This document shows positions 36,280 through 47,980 of a stretch of 64,000 nt of DNA, one piece after another. The DNA lies in the NCBI RefSeq assembly GCF_036417845.1, contig NC_089981.1, positions 20,914,001 to 20,978,000 of the forward strand. Reading direction: 5' to 3'. The DNA is from Apteryx mantelli (taxonomy: Eukaryota; Chordata; Aves; Apterygiformes; Apterygidae). Under the pieces are notes generated by a model. It saw only the letters and a list, made by a program, of their open reading frames with translations, did not search any database and was not told where the DNA came from. Both the position numbers and the translations under genes were made by a program. Position 1 is the stretch's first letter. Each line of letters starts with the position of its first letter.

Positions 36280-38780
36280 GTAGGTAACCGCTGTGTCCGG
36301 TGCCTACTGCTTTCCAGTACGAGCGGCTCTGAAAAGCTGTCGGGAGAAGGTTGCTGGTTGGAGGTGGCAGCAGGGGGGATGCCCAAAAGGCTGCTGGCGC
36401 GAAGGGCCGGTTCCTCCTCAAGTAGGTTTTTTTCTCTTTTTTCTTTTTTGTCTTTCTTTTTTCTTTTTTCTTTTTTTTTCTTTTTTTTAATTCAAAGGCT
36501 ACTTGTTTATTTATAAGAGGGGAAAAAAATAAACCCAAACCAACGGAGCTGAAAAGATAGTGTAGTGATAGGGTAGTTCATATGGGCTTCTCGGGTAGAA
36601 TATATGAACGCTGAAGGATATCACAGATTATTGTGTCTATTGTATGTACCAAAATAAGGAGAAACCAGTACTTTTCTTTGTCCTCGTTATGAATTAGCAG
36701 TCTAGCAAGAATGCTCTGAATAATATACCTTCACGTCTTTCACATGCTCATCTGACCCAAAATTAAGCTCAGTACAGGTGTACTTGTGTCTTGCTGCAAA
36801 TCAGTGACAACCCCTGCCAATCTAGTCCCATTAAAACAAAATTACTGGCGTTACAAAGAAACGTAACGATTGAGGGTGTTGCCGCAGAAGCACGTTTTCT
36901 TTCAGGGGAGGCTGAATGAGGAGAGAAGCAGTGGGTCAAGCTAGAAGCGGGCTCAAGTCTAGGGCTGCAGGAGCCGGGTTTCGACGCCAGCCTGTCTTCG
37001 CATAAAACAACTTCAAGTTGTTGTGTGGACACAGGGAAGAAGTAATAGGTAAAGCTCTGTGCTTATCTTGCTGTGGGCACCCTCCTTTTTGGAGTAAGGA
37101 CTGTACTCTGACCCAAAACACTGTTAAGCACGCAGATCAGGAGCCCACATCCACTTTGCACAGTGTCCGGGAACTGTAAAGTAGGATATAGGCAGCTTGG
37201 AGTTCCTCTGTTTTTTAATCATGTTAAATCCAGAAAGATAGGTTAAGATGGTTGCTTCTAAAGAAAAGGTAGCCAGCAGATTTACGAGAGCTGCAAACTG
37301 GCTGACATGCCCTGGCCTGTGCGCTTAGGCCAAGGCACTCACTCACTCAGCAGAAACTCTTCCCAGCCGCTCAGGTGCTTGGTTTCATAATGCCCACTGC
37401 ATAAAAGGCAGGACATGGTGTCGGCTTTCCGCTTGTTCCTACATCTTTCCTATCAGTTGGCCAAGCTCTAGCAACTGTTTCCTGTGTTTTCTATGCCCAT
37501 TACTGGTTCGCCCAAGGACTGAGTCACAGCATGGTTTACCCCTAACTAAGAGCCACCCTGACTCATGTTACTGTGCAGAATATGATGGCACATCCTCATT
37601 TTCCCCAAAGTGCTGCAAATAGAAGCCCTGCCCAGGCTGTGGGCCCAGTGTTTTTTTTTCCATTAGAAAAAGAGATTGGTGACTGCTGGCACATGATCAT
37701 CTTACTCTGCCTGAATAAGTTAGTAGAGCTGCAGTAATTGCGGATGCATGTGATCTTAATGTGTCAGAAACACATGGCAAAAGAGCGGCCGCACAGCACA
37801 CTTGCATTTGGTTCAGTTGTTCAGTAGCTTGCTGATCTGCGGAGTTGGACAGTTAGGTCTCTGGGCACAGAGCCTACTTTTTTTTTCTTTTTCATGCAAA
37901 CACATGTACTTAGCAAAATGTACAAAAGTTGTTTATCCTCGAAACAATCAGCATGAAATGGGACACTGTTTCTTTTCACATGGTTTCAGCCAGTGCTCAG
38001 CCCAGAAAACTCTCTAGCTCTGTTATTTGCTCTACACTTATTCTAGCGGTCTCTTTTTCTTTTCTTTTTGCTGTGTCCGTTTCTTGTTTGTGTTGTGCCA
38101 CTTGCATGTTCCGGTAGCGAGTACCTGGCTACAGCAAACGGAGACTTCACGATATAAAGTGTACATAGGCAGTGCTGGTTGTGTTGTCAGTGACAGCCTG
38201 TAGGAAGCACCTTGCACTGGAAATGGTGAGCAGGTAGGTAAGAGAAAAGACTGGTCTGTGGGCTCAGCAATGGATAATGAGGGTACAATGTTAAATAGCA
38301 TCCTCAGGACAAGCAGCTAGGTTGTTAAAAGGATGATGAGGTTATAAACTCAAGCACCAGAAGCAGTATCTGGAGAGGGGGTTAAGAGTTTGAGTGTGGA
38401 ACAGCTGTCGATAGCTTCTACCCAGTACAGCTTCCCTAAGCACAAGGCTTGTCTTTGCAAGAAAGCAGCGCTAAACTGTGCTGTGGTTGACATGTCCCAT
38501 ATCCCGAGTGAACGTGCACTGGATCTAAAGGATAGATCATGGCGCAGAAGTAACAGGATGTTTGTATTGGCACACATCTGATCTTCAGGGGTGTTAGCAC
38601 TGCAGTCTCCATTCTGGAAAGGTCTGGGACTTCACAGGCAGTGTTTTGGTCTATAAGAGTCGTGTCAATGAACTTCTAAAACTTGATTTTTTTTTAAATT
38701 ATTTTTTAAACCACAACTGTCCAGGTGGTATTCCCATTCCCATTTAAGTTGGTAATGCTATCGTGCTGCTACCTCAAGGC
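36280..38780. other. Intergenic stretch, no gene seen
   Basis: Apart from a pyrimidine-rich T/C tract at about 36425-36490, I see unique sequence without splice-supported open frames or clear repeats. Confidence 0.6.
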
Positions 38781-38794
38781 AGAAACACTCCATG

Positions 38795-38945
38795 TCTACA
38801 AGGAAGATCTCAAAGCGCTACTGTACAGTTGGGGAAAATGAGGGGGTTATGTGGCTTGCCCAACGTCATGCGCCACGCCAGCAGCGTGAGACAAAAACCA
38901 GAGACAAACCAGAGACAAAATTCTTGTATCCTAGTCTCTTCTCCC
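38795..38945 (-). repeat. MIR-like SINE relic (antisense)
   Basis: The plus strand reads ACAGTTGGGGAAAATGAGGG, then GGCTTGCCCAACGTCATGCG, and later a TTCTTGTATCCTAGTCTCTT tail. This follows the layout of the reversed MIR core (fragment resembling 'acagatgaggaaactgagg', then 'cttgcccaaggtcac', then an 'acccaggtctcc' tail). Divergence is high, as expected for an ancient element. Identified by eye only. Confidence 0.5.
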
Positions 38946-39319
38946 CAAGATTTGCATGCAGATCTGGAAACCTCCACGACCATTCCCTTACTTATGGTTA
39001 TAGGCAAATCAGAATAACTAACGTGCTTTGGGTGGTTGTAGTATTTAATTGCTGGCAGGGAAGCTCTGAGAGCTCCTAGGCATGGTCCGTGCCCTGAAGC
39101 TTGGTAGTGTTTTATTAAATGGGTTGTTGCTACTATTGCAAATATTGGTATCTTAACTTTGTGATGGCAGCTGCCCAGGGTGCTTCCAGAGGCAGCCGCT
39201 TCTGCTGGATTCCTCTAATCAGTTAAAGTCAGCCGCTTCCCCAACATACAGCAGTATGCAAATATAAAAATCATCGGTCTTTCAGCCCATCAGCTGCTCC
39301 CTAGCACATTTCCTCACTG

Positions 39320-39830
39320 TGCGGCCCATAGCTGCTGCTGTGCCCTGAAGCCGTGGGGGCTGGTGGACGCTGCTGCGGAGGCGCGAGCTGGAGCGGTGGC
39401 CAGGGCCTGCCATGATTCAGCAGCCCTGCCGCTCCTGGGAGAACGAGCTCGCCCTCCCCAGCAGCGGGGCAACCCGCCCAACCAGCTCATCCGAGGCTCC
39501 GCGACTGCAAAACCGAGGAGGGGAGCAAGACCCTGCCGGCGGCGATTCTCCGCTAGCTGCTGCTGCACAGGCCCAACGCCAGGCCGTGAGCGCGCAGGGC
39601 GTGCATCTGCTTCAGCTCGCCTTGCCCCGCGGGGGCCGCCACGGTCCTGTCCCAACCAGCACGGTGCCTGCCCTTTGCGTTCACCGTTGCAGGGGGTGTC
39701 CTACCAACAGCGATTCGTTTCCAGTTTGCCCAGCTCCCAGACTGGGTTCTCTGCAGGAGCAGGGAAGCACCAGCACAGTGGTGGGAGGACACGACTGGAG
39801 GTCTGCAGCTGAACCTCCCTGCTGGCAGCA
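39320..39830. other. GC-rich, CpG-containing patch
   Basis: A GC-rich segment of about 500 bases with many CpGs. Open frames exist on both strands (for example 39363-39812 plus and 39314-39655 minus), but they overlap each other and have biased Ala/Arg/Pro composition with no family resemblance. This is expected from GC content. It could be a small CpG island or an enhancer. Confidence 0.4.
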
Positions 39831-42390
39831 TCTGGCCATTTGATCACCTCAGGCATAAAATGAAACCGCAGTCTAAACCAGTCTTAATCTGACTTTAGTT
39901 AACCCTTCTGGGCACTGACAGGTTACACCCAGGAAACAGGCCTAGAAAGGGCCCGGCAGTTTGGTGCCTTGCACCAAAAAGTCTCCCAGCTGAGTTAATT
40001 TAACACTAAATTAGCAGCTAAACTGTAGAATAAGGTCAGCTGAGACACAAACACCTCTAATTTAACCACATCCCCTTACAAAACCCTTTGTCCCCCTCAG
40101 AGTTAGGGGGAGGAAACCCCCCCTTAAAGAATTTTAATGACTCAATATTTAGTCCAACATCTTATTAAAACTGTAAAAACTAAGTAGCTTTAAGAGGCGG
40201 GGAGGAGCGTTTCTGAACAATGACTTCATAGTTTTGTTCCTGGGGGGAAGCGTGGATGCTTGGCTGCGCCGAACCCACGAGCTAATCCGGTTAGTTGAAA
40301 CAAAATGTTCAAATTCAGTTTTCTAATCTCATTCCCAACACTGATCCTATTAGCACTTCTAAGGCAAAGCTGCCGGGGACGAGGACAGGACCTGCACGCC
40401 AGCCCCGTGGCCCCGCTGGGCAAAGCACCAACCCATTCAGTTTCCACCTGGGCCTCGGGCTCTTTTTCACCATCCCTTCCCTTGGCCATGGGAGGGCTTC
40501 TATCGGTTTTAGTCACCCTTGTTCCTCATCATGTATTTTCTCTCACGTGACCCTCTGCGGCAGAGTAGCCCCACATGTCCGGCGCTTGTGGTCGTGACAT
40601 GTCGCCTGGAAGCAAAAAGCAAACATAGCAAGGGCACAGCCCAGCAGATAGCAGTCCCAGCAGACAAGCCCCATCTCTCCCAGCAGGACAGTTCTCAGTC
40701 TTCCCAGAGAGTGGCACAGGCTCCCGAATTTCATCAGCAGTGTGGGCAAGGCATAGAGCAAAGCTTGAATTAGCTCAGCTGGGCTCATTAGCATGAGCTG
40801 TGTGCAGGTGCTGCTGGAGGAGGTGCTGGTCTGAAGGAGCAGTTTTGGGGAGCAGGCAGCAGTGCAGCTTAATTACAGGGAGACTGGTAAAATGCATGGT
40901 GGGGAGCAAGTTCTGGAGGGAAGCTAAAAAGGAAATAACCTACAGGAAATGTAGATTCCTTGGCTCTGGGATGTGACTGGATGAGGCTATAGCCTATGTG
41001 GATTTGGTAGGAAAGTATGCCCTCCTCAAGAGGTTTTGGAAAAGTTGGGAACTACTGAAGGACCAGTAAAGCTGGCAGCTGAGGTTTAGTGGGAGGTTAA
41101 GTGGGTTTGGTGGAGGTTGTGGTGGTTAAAGCTGCAGGTAGTGTGAGGTTGTCAGGAGGAGTTTACTGCACATGCGAAAGGAAAAATGAAATTTCTCATA
41201 GATCAGCAGCATAGAGGGAAGTAGAAGGTGCTGGCCTTTTCTCTTCAGAAAGCTTTTCAGTGATCAAGGGGGGTGCTTTGGGGAGAAAGAGTAGCGAGCT
41301 TCACAAGTGTACCAGGAGAAGCACCCCCTGTTTTACTGTCAAAATCTTCTAGGGAGCTCTGGAGGAGAGGAAAGCCTGCCTGGAGACCAAGCAAAGGATA
41401 AGGTTGTTAACCATGAGGAATACAGGAGAAACTACCGAGCTCTGCAACAGGGTTGTTATGCCCAGAGAGACCAGAAACCCATTCCTCCTCGCTTTCTCAC
41501 TCTCTCCATCCACACTCACATGAACAGTGATTACTCCGCCATGGATGAAGGCCTGCAACTGTTAGTATGTCTTACCCCCCCGTAGAAAATCCTCAGTGGG
41601 CAGGAAACTGGGATGTCCTCTCTCTGGTAAGCGTAAGGGCTGCAGAGTGTGCTAGGAGCAGTGAATTTGACTGGAGTAAAGAGCTAGAAGTCGTTTCCGG
41701 GCAGGTTTGACCACTGTCCCGTTACCACCTCTGTGGTATATAGTCCTTTTAAAGAGTTTGAGTTATCTGAGGTATCTGTGTGTTGTCCTGCTGTGTTTCC
41801 TGTTCTAGAAGTCACTGGACAAGAGCTTTAGCATATATATATATATATGTATGCACGCAGACATATGTATACACGTATGGCCTTTTTCATGTAATGCATA
41901 GTAAGAAAGCATGGTTATTGGGCTGAGTATCTCTCATGATTTCTTCCTATGTCTTTTCTAAAAGAGCAGAGGAAACAGTGATGAACTGGGCAGAGCATAG
42001 TTAAAAGCTGTTTGTGCAGTACAAGTTCATATAGTTTGTTTGAGACTCTTTGCACCTTATTATGTGGTAAAATGGGTGCAGAAAGGGAAGCCTGATGATC
42101 GTGAACATTGCTCCCTGGTGCTACCACCAACCCCGGGGAGAAATCAGGGGTGGATCCCCAGTACTCCAGGCACGTTCTTTGACCCGTGGCTTTGTCCAAA
42201 TACAAAGAGCTAGGTGTTTACCTTTTACTGCCCATCCAAAATGCTAATGGGAAATACAGGGAACAGGGGAAGACGTGGTTACATTAATTGTTAGCACCAG
42301 ATACCAAATTAGACCCTGAGTTCTGGCCCCCCATGCCAATCCGCAGAAAATGCGCAGAACTTCAGTGCTGAGATTTCTGCCCTCTCTATG
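39831..42390. other. Intergenic stretch, no gene seen
   Basis: Unique sequence with a short AT microsatellite at 41833-41848 and a CACGTGAC E-box-like site near 40545. No supported gene. Confidence 0.5.
41833..41848. repeat. (AT)8 microsatellite
   Basis: Simple dinucleotide repeat followed by imperfect TATGTATG-like sequence. Confidence 0.9.
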
Positions 42391-42401
42391 ATTTTGGTTG
42401 A

Positions 42402-42776
42402 AATTGGTCAATATGCTCACAAACTAACTCTGAGCAACAGGTGAACATCCACACGATCACCCTTGCATCTTATGAAGCCAGACTGGAGGACGCACTGAAT
42501 TCGGATAGCCTAGGGAAACAGAGCACAGCACTGGCCTCTAATTTCTCAGATGACAACTTCACCTTGACAAGTTTGCTAGATAGCTCGTGGATGAAGTCCA
42601 CCGAGGATGCATGTCTGGTTGCAGTCATGAAAAGCTGTTATCTTAGTGGGAGGAAGCATGACTTTTCCCTTCCAGATCTGCAGCTCCAGGTGCAGCATAA
42701 AGCTTGGTCTCTTACCTTCTGCTTCCTGGTAGTCCTACTGATACTTCTCCTGCCCGCTCGCTCTGGATTCATTTAG
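42402..42776 (+). other. Unidentified open frame with a hydrophobic C-terminal tail
   Basis: An open frame of about 125 codons runs between stops. Its 3' half has non-repetitive, protein-like composition (for example NSDSLGKQSTALASNFSDDN) and ends with a strongly hydrophobic segment, LTFCFLVVLLILLLPARSGF, then I and a stop. A tail-anchor-like end is intriguing, but there is no start codon in good context, no convincing acceptor (weak tract before CAG at 42440) and no nearby plus-strand poly(A) signal. It is unrecognised and probably chance. Confidence 0.15.
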
Positions 42777-43544
42777 TGATGTGGAGGGACAACTACTGGA
42801 GCAAGGGGATGTTGTCATCTTTTTTTGCTGCCAGGTGAGGTCCAGCCTGCTGATTCTTGTCCACTGTTTTGCTCCGTTGCTTTCAGCTTTCTGACAAGGT
42901 AGCTGGACCGCAGCAGTGGGCTGAACTCCTGCAGAAATCCAGATGTTCCTGGAAAATACACATTTCTGTTATATCAAAGGAACAAACATGAAGTAGCCTG
43001 CTTCTGTCTAGCAGCTGTTAGTGCACATGTTGAGCTACAAGCGGCAGATGCAGATTGTCTAGAAGATGGGTGATAAAATTAAGGATCTGGTTAGAGTAGT
43101 CTTGGAAATGTTTGTTGCCTTCTCTAGATGCCAAAATCCCTCTATGGACTTCTGCAACTGCCAAAATTTTCCAGCTTCCCTCTTGACACCTCCTGTAAAT
43201 CCCCAATGTAACATGTGACAACAATGAAAATTTGCGGAGCGACAAACAGCGCATGGGATATACTGTGCAGGGAGCAGAACGCAGCCTTTTAGTAAGTTAT
43301 TTATGTGACTTCATCTGAATTTGTTGCAACTTCTTGCCTGACACAAATATTGAAGAATTTAGCTTCAACTTTCTGCGTAGCCCACAGCTGCTCACTTCAG
43401 TTTGAGCCTGGAAGGCTGGTTCTCGCTTTTCCCCTGTAAACAGACCACATGCAGTATGCATTTGCATTATAACAGCTAGGCCTGTGGTTCGGTTGTCTCG
43501 GGTACCATACAGATCGATAGACAGCCTCTTCCCTGGGCGATAAC

Positions 43545-43690
43545 TAACTGGGGAGGCAGGAGCACAGCTAGTGAAGCCTGGCCTGCCTTGCTGAGGATCA
43601 CCAAGTAGCTCATCGGGGAGGCAAGAAAAGGGCGGCTGAGCGTCCCGGCAGCGCGTTTGTCACAAACTCCATCATCTCTCCAGTTAGGCC
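43545..43690. repeat. Possible MIR/L3-like relic
   Basis: The segment reads CTGAGGATCACCAAGTAGCT, then GGGGAGGCAAGAAAAGGGCG, and a late CAAACTCCATCATCTCTCC. This loosely follows the 'tgaggtcacacagtaagt...ggcagagc..gaa' layout of ancient amniote SINE/LINE tails. Too diverged to place with certainty. Confidence 0.3.
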
Positions 43691-46060
43691 TGGCAGCGTG
43701 CTCCAAATCACTACTTTGCTGAGTGGAGCCAGGATTTTACGGATGCTTGGTGCGTGCCACTCATTGCACTTAGGTTCTGGCGTTACTTTACATCAAAATC
43801 CTTTTCCGTGGCCGTAGCGCAGTGTTTCCTTTGCTGCTTGCACCCTCGTTCTTTGCATGGTGCCTTCCCAAGGAGAAATTACTGTTAGGGAATTGCGATG
43901 AATCAGGTTTAGGTTTCTCCAGCTGTTTTGTGAATTCATTGCCTCTAGAGCTGGATATAATGCAGAATTGAAGTACACTGATATGGTACTTCCTAGCATA
44001 TGCATATGTCACTACCCACCCCCCCAGCCTGAGGTTATAGTTTTCTCCATCTTTTAATTCTTTGCAGCAATCTGTGAACGTCTCCGACCTTTGAGACTGA
44101 GACCCAAGTCGTGCTAGGAATGAAGGCAGGCAGAATTTAATTAAATATCCATTAAGCATTCACCAGACAAAATACACTAGCAGCCCCCAGAGCAGACAAA
44201 GAGAAGCTCCCTCAGCGACTGGGCTACAGCAGTGCTCCGGCCCTTGCTCCGTGCTTTTTCTCCAGACCTACCGTCCCACCAGGAGGCCAGCAGGACCTCG
44301 GGAGAGCTGGCGCCCTGGTGGCTGTGGGCACACTAGAGGGGGGGGAGTTGAAATTCCCGTGGGCAAAGAAAGGGAAGGGATCCTGCAGCCGCTCCGAGCG
44401 GGCTGAGCCCCGGACTGCTGTGCATAAGAAGCACCCATCTCCATTTCTTCTCCCTCTGGCTGTGCTTCAAAAGAAACCATAGCCAAGAACTGGGAGGTGT
44501 GAAGAGCCCAGTGTCCTGGACGCGCGCCTAGGACTCGGGCTGCTGACCAAACTCGGCTCCCAGGGACCGGGGCCAGGCAAGACACAGTTTCTGCGTCGTG
44601 ATTTAGACATGAGCTACTCGGCCCTCTCTGAACCCTCCCAGGGATTTTTGATACCTTAAAGCTTCCAGAGCAGCTGAGCAGGAGGATTGCAATTTTGGCT
44701 GAAGTGTCTTAATCCCATTTCAAGCAGTTAAATGCTTTGGATGTAGATTCTAATATCACAGAGGAAAAAGGGAAGAAAGCTGCTAAACAATTAATTAGAT
44801 GCAGGATCGGGGAGGGAACGCCTGCCTTTTTCTCTCGCTCTTAGCCCCTTTACGTGTGGGGTAGGTGCTGTTGTTGTTGTGTAGTTACCTATCTAAAAAA
44901 AACCCCACTGTGAGTTCAGCAGCGGTGCTAATTACCAGCACAACCACATGACTGCTCTGCACTAATGATAGTCCTAAACCCTTGTTATCTTTTAATAGCT
45001 AAGCTGATTGCCTGAGCACAGAGGAAAAACAAGGTGGAGAAATGACTTGCATGGTACCTCTCCTAGGAAAATGAAGGTGCTTTCCAAGCGTGCAGAGTCT
45101 GTATATCATGTGTCACTTCCCAGCCAGCCAAGATACAGCTGCCTGGTAACTGCTGAGTTCACATTTCTGCGAAACCGTAGCGCAGGGCTGGAAGGGATGA
45201 TAGAAACAGCCTGGATCACCCAGGCAAGCACCAGGAACAGTCATCTAATCAGGTGTGCGTCATGAACAGCAGTTGCAATTTATTCTCACTGCGAACCTTC
45301 CCCTCCTTTTTCTGTCTTCCCCTTCTAGTCTGCTGCAGAAGAGGGAATATCGCCCCCCAAGCTAGGATCTGTGGTCAAGATGCAAACTTGTACCAGGTTT
45401 AAATGCTGCAATGCTAAAACAAGAGTTTAGCTCTGTATTGCGCCACCTTTTCGACCAGGCAGAGAGGACCAGGGGAAAGAGCAAACCTCTCCCTGTTTTC
45501 ATAAACAAATACCTCCAAACTCAGCCAGCCTCGCTAAGGACCTGGCTTGTAGCAAATGTGACTTTTTTTTTCTTCTTTCTTTTTCTTTTCAATCCAGTCT
45601 AAGCTTTAGCTAGCTATTTTCATCTTTTGGGCTAGTGGACTCCGTCTGAGAGTTTCTTTCCCGAGAGTAAAGCTGTTGGTGTAAAAGATATAGGAGGACA
45701 TCCTTGGATAGGAGGTTAGAGGTTGGGCTTGAAAGCTCCTGCGCTGGAAAGCTTTGAGGAGTGCCTAGTAACTACAGTGTGATACAAAGAAAAAGGAAAA
45801 AAGAAAAAAAGGTGTCAGCGTTTCAAGTTCCTTGAGAAGCTGGGCCTGAAAGATCCTAAAGCTACTGTGAGAAACCTGGACTTAAGCCACATCTGTCCAA
45901 CCCCTGTACACTGGTAATAAGAGAAGTTCTGCTTTTCTTGTGTTTGAAGGTTTTGGGGGCAGTGGTGGATATTTTCTTCTTTTTCTTTCTCTCGCTCTCT
46001 TTTTTTTAAACATGAAGCCTCCCCCTCCCTGTGAATGTATAGATGTGTATGCAGGTAAAA
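43691..46060. other. Intergenic stretch, no gene seen
   Basis: No splice-supported frame or clear repeat. One spot near 45.19 kb (GGCTGGAAGGGATGATAGAA) faintly recalls antisense CR1 but is too short to call. Confidence 0.5.
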
Positions 46061-46063
46061 AAA

Positions 46064-46084
46064 AATATATATATATATATATAT
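46064..46084. repeat. (AT)n microsatellite
   Basis: An A-run passes into about ten AT units. Simple repeat read directly. Confidence 0.95.
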
Positions 46085-46289
46085 CTATTTTAGCCAGATA
46101 GTCTAAACTAATAGCTGCATATGGCAGGTTTGTACGTGGGGGATTTCTGCCAGGCTTCCGCGACCCGGGTTTATTCCTCGCTGAATTACTTGGCTTTGTT
46201 TGCGCAGTGATGTAGTGTCAATTTTCAAATCCCCCCCAGGCCGAAATAGGTGACCTACTTTTTAGCCCTGGACATCTGCTAACTGTGGC

Positions 46290-47350
46290 CTGGCCCCTCG
46301 CTCCCTCCGTTAACCCCTTCTGCCCTACCCTCTCCCCAGGCACCCGCAGTGTCTCTGCGGCTCCCCTGCCGAGTGCCTTAGGACTCGGACGCCTTCTCCG
46401 TGCTGATCAAGGTGGCAATGCTGAAGTGGGGGGGCCCCACCAAAGGCTGAAAAAGAGGGGTCTGTTCTGCTCGCTTGCCACCGGAGGGCACCCCGACCCC
46501 ACCGCCAAAGCCAGCCTGGGCTCCAGTGCGCTCCGCTCGGGAAGCATCGTCCCAGGGCCCGGCCTGGCCTCCCCCTTCCCGCTTTGCAGAGCCTCCGCCC
46601 GGCTCTCCTCGGGGATACGGCCCCTTCAGCCACAGAGGCTGGGACTGTAGGAAAGGGCTCGCGTGGGTCAGGTGAGCCCCCAAAGCCTGAGACGGTCCCA
46701 CACCGGGCCGAGGTTCCTGGGCCCGGAGCTGAGAGACGCTTTTGTTCCCCCCACGGACTTTGGAGGCCCCTGTGCCCCGCGCGGCCTGTGTTTGAGCCGC
46801 GGCTGGCCTGTCAGCTGCACCCAGCACCACGGGCACCGAATCAGTTATTCCTCCTGCTTCTCCTCAAGGCTCTCCTCAAGGCTCTCCTCTCCTATTCTTC
46901 CTTTTGACGGAGGCCTTGCTTCCTCCCGGGGACCTCTTCTGTCACCACTGCTCTTACAAAACAGCCCCTGCGTGCTGCCTTGCAACCCCGCCACCACCTC
47001 AGCACCGGTTTGTCCTGTCCCCACTAACCCCATCCCTGCCCCGGGTCAGAAACCCTCCTCGGCAGGATGTGGCAAAGGGTTCTTTACTTGTGCTGTGGTT
47101 TGTCGCAGCGGTGCTGGAGAGGTGCCTCAGCTCTGGATAACACGGTGGCGGCAGGAAAGGTCTTCTCAGGCTCTGGCCTTGCTCCCGTGCGACATGCAGG
47201 TTCTCAGGTCTGGAGCATGGTGTTGCAGGGCGAGTCCTGCACCAGGCTGGAGAGCAGACACTCACCTGTGTGGGTTTGGCAATGCAAACGTGCCTCTAGT
47301 TTGGTTAATCCATGCACTGGCCTTATCGCCTATATAACATCTCCCTTCTG
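46290..47350. other. GC-rich patch without assignable gene
   Basis: About 1 kb of GC-rich sequence with overlapping long open frames on both strands (plus 46663-47337, minus 46378-46836). Their Pro/Gly/Ala/Arg-rich composition and mutual overlap point to GC-driven chance. It includes a small tandem duplication, CTCCTCAAGGCT twice near 46.86-46.88 kb. Confidence 0.4.
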
Positions 47351-47936
47351 ACAAACAGCAGGTGGCATGTTTGGATCAGGAAAGCTCCGTCGGGTTGCTG
47401 CGGGGGGAAGGGGAGGATGCACAAAGTTTGGGAAAGAAATAACATAGCAGAGGTGCCCTCTTGCTAATTTTTCACAAGCATGGCCAGTCGGAGACTGGGG
47501 TTATTCTCAGCAGTCATAAATTCACGCTGCCACTGAAAGGGTCAGTCATACAATGTGCAGAAGGAAATAAATGCAGGAGCCAGGAGCAGACACTGGGCTC
47601 TAGCTACTTACGTGTTCTCATTTGAGGAGCTGGATGCTGCTTCACCATAGCCCTCGTCTTCAGGGTGTGAGGGAGTTTGCAGACATTTCACGCTTCTGCT
47701 TTCCTGTGCAAGCAGGAGGAGGCCTTCAATTATTTCATTAATTAGAAAAGCAAAGGCATCAAATGCCAACTCAAATCCCAGCCCTCTGGACAGAAGATGT
47801 AAGGGAAGTAAATGTATATTTTCTTCCTGGGCATCTACCTTGGCTTGGATCGCAGTGCAGGAGTTGGTACCATTTGAGCAGAGGCAAGGAGAGCAAGTTC
47901 ATCCCCCAGGATTTCCAAGCACTCCCGTCTAAGCAC

Positions 47937-47980
47937 ATATGTATATATGTATGTAGATATATATGTGTGTGTATATGTAC
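47937..47980. repeat. Imperfect TA/TG alternating repeat
   Basis: Alternating purine-pyrimidine sequence (ATGTATATATGTATGTAGAT, then ATATATGTGTGTGTATATGT) read directly. Such tracts can adopt unusual helices and are length-variable. Confidence 0.85.

Noticed and set aside
39314-39843. Several overlapping frames of 90-149 codons
   Set aside because: They conflict with each other, and composition reflects GC richness. No family resemblance.
46285-47337. Long open frames (up to 224 codons) in the GC-rich patch
   Set aside because: Same GC effect, with frames on both strands over the same bases and no recognisable domain, start context or splice sites.
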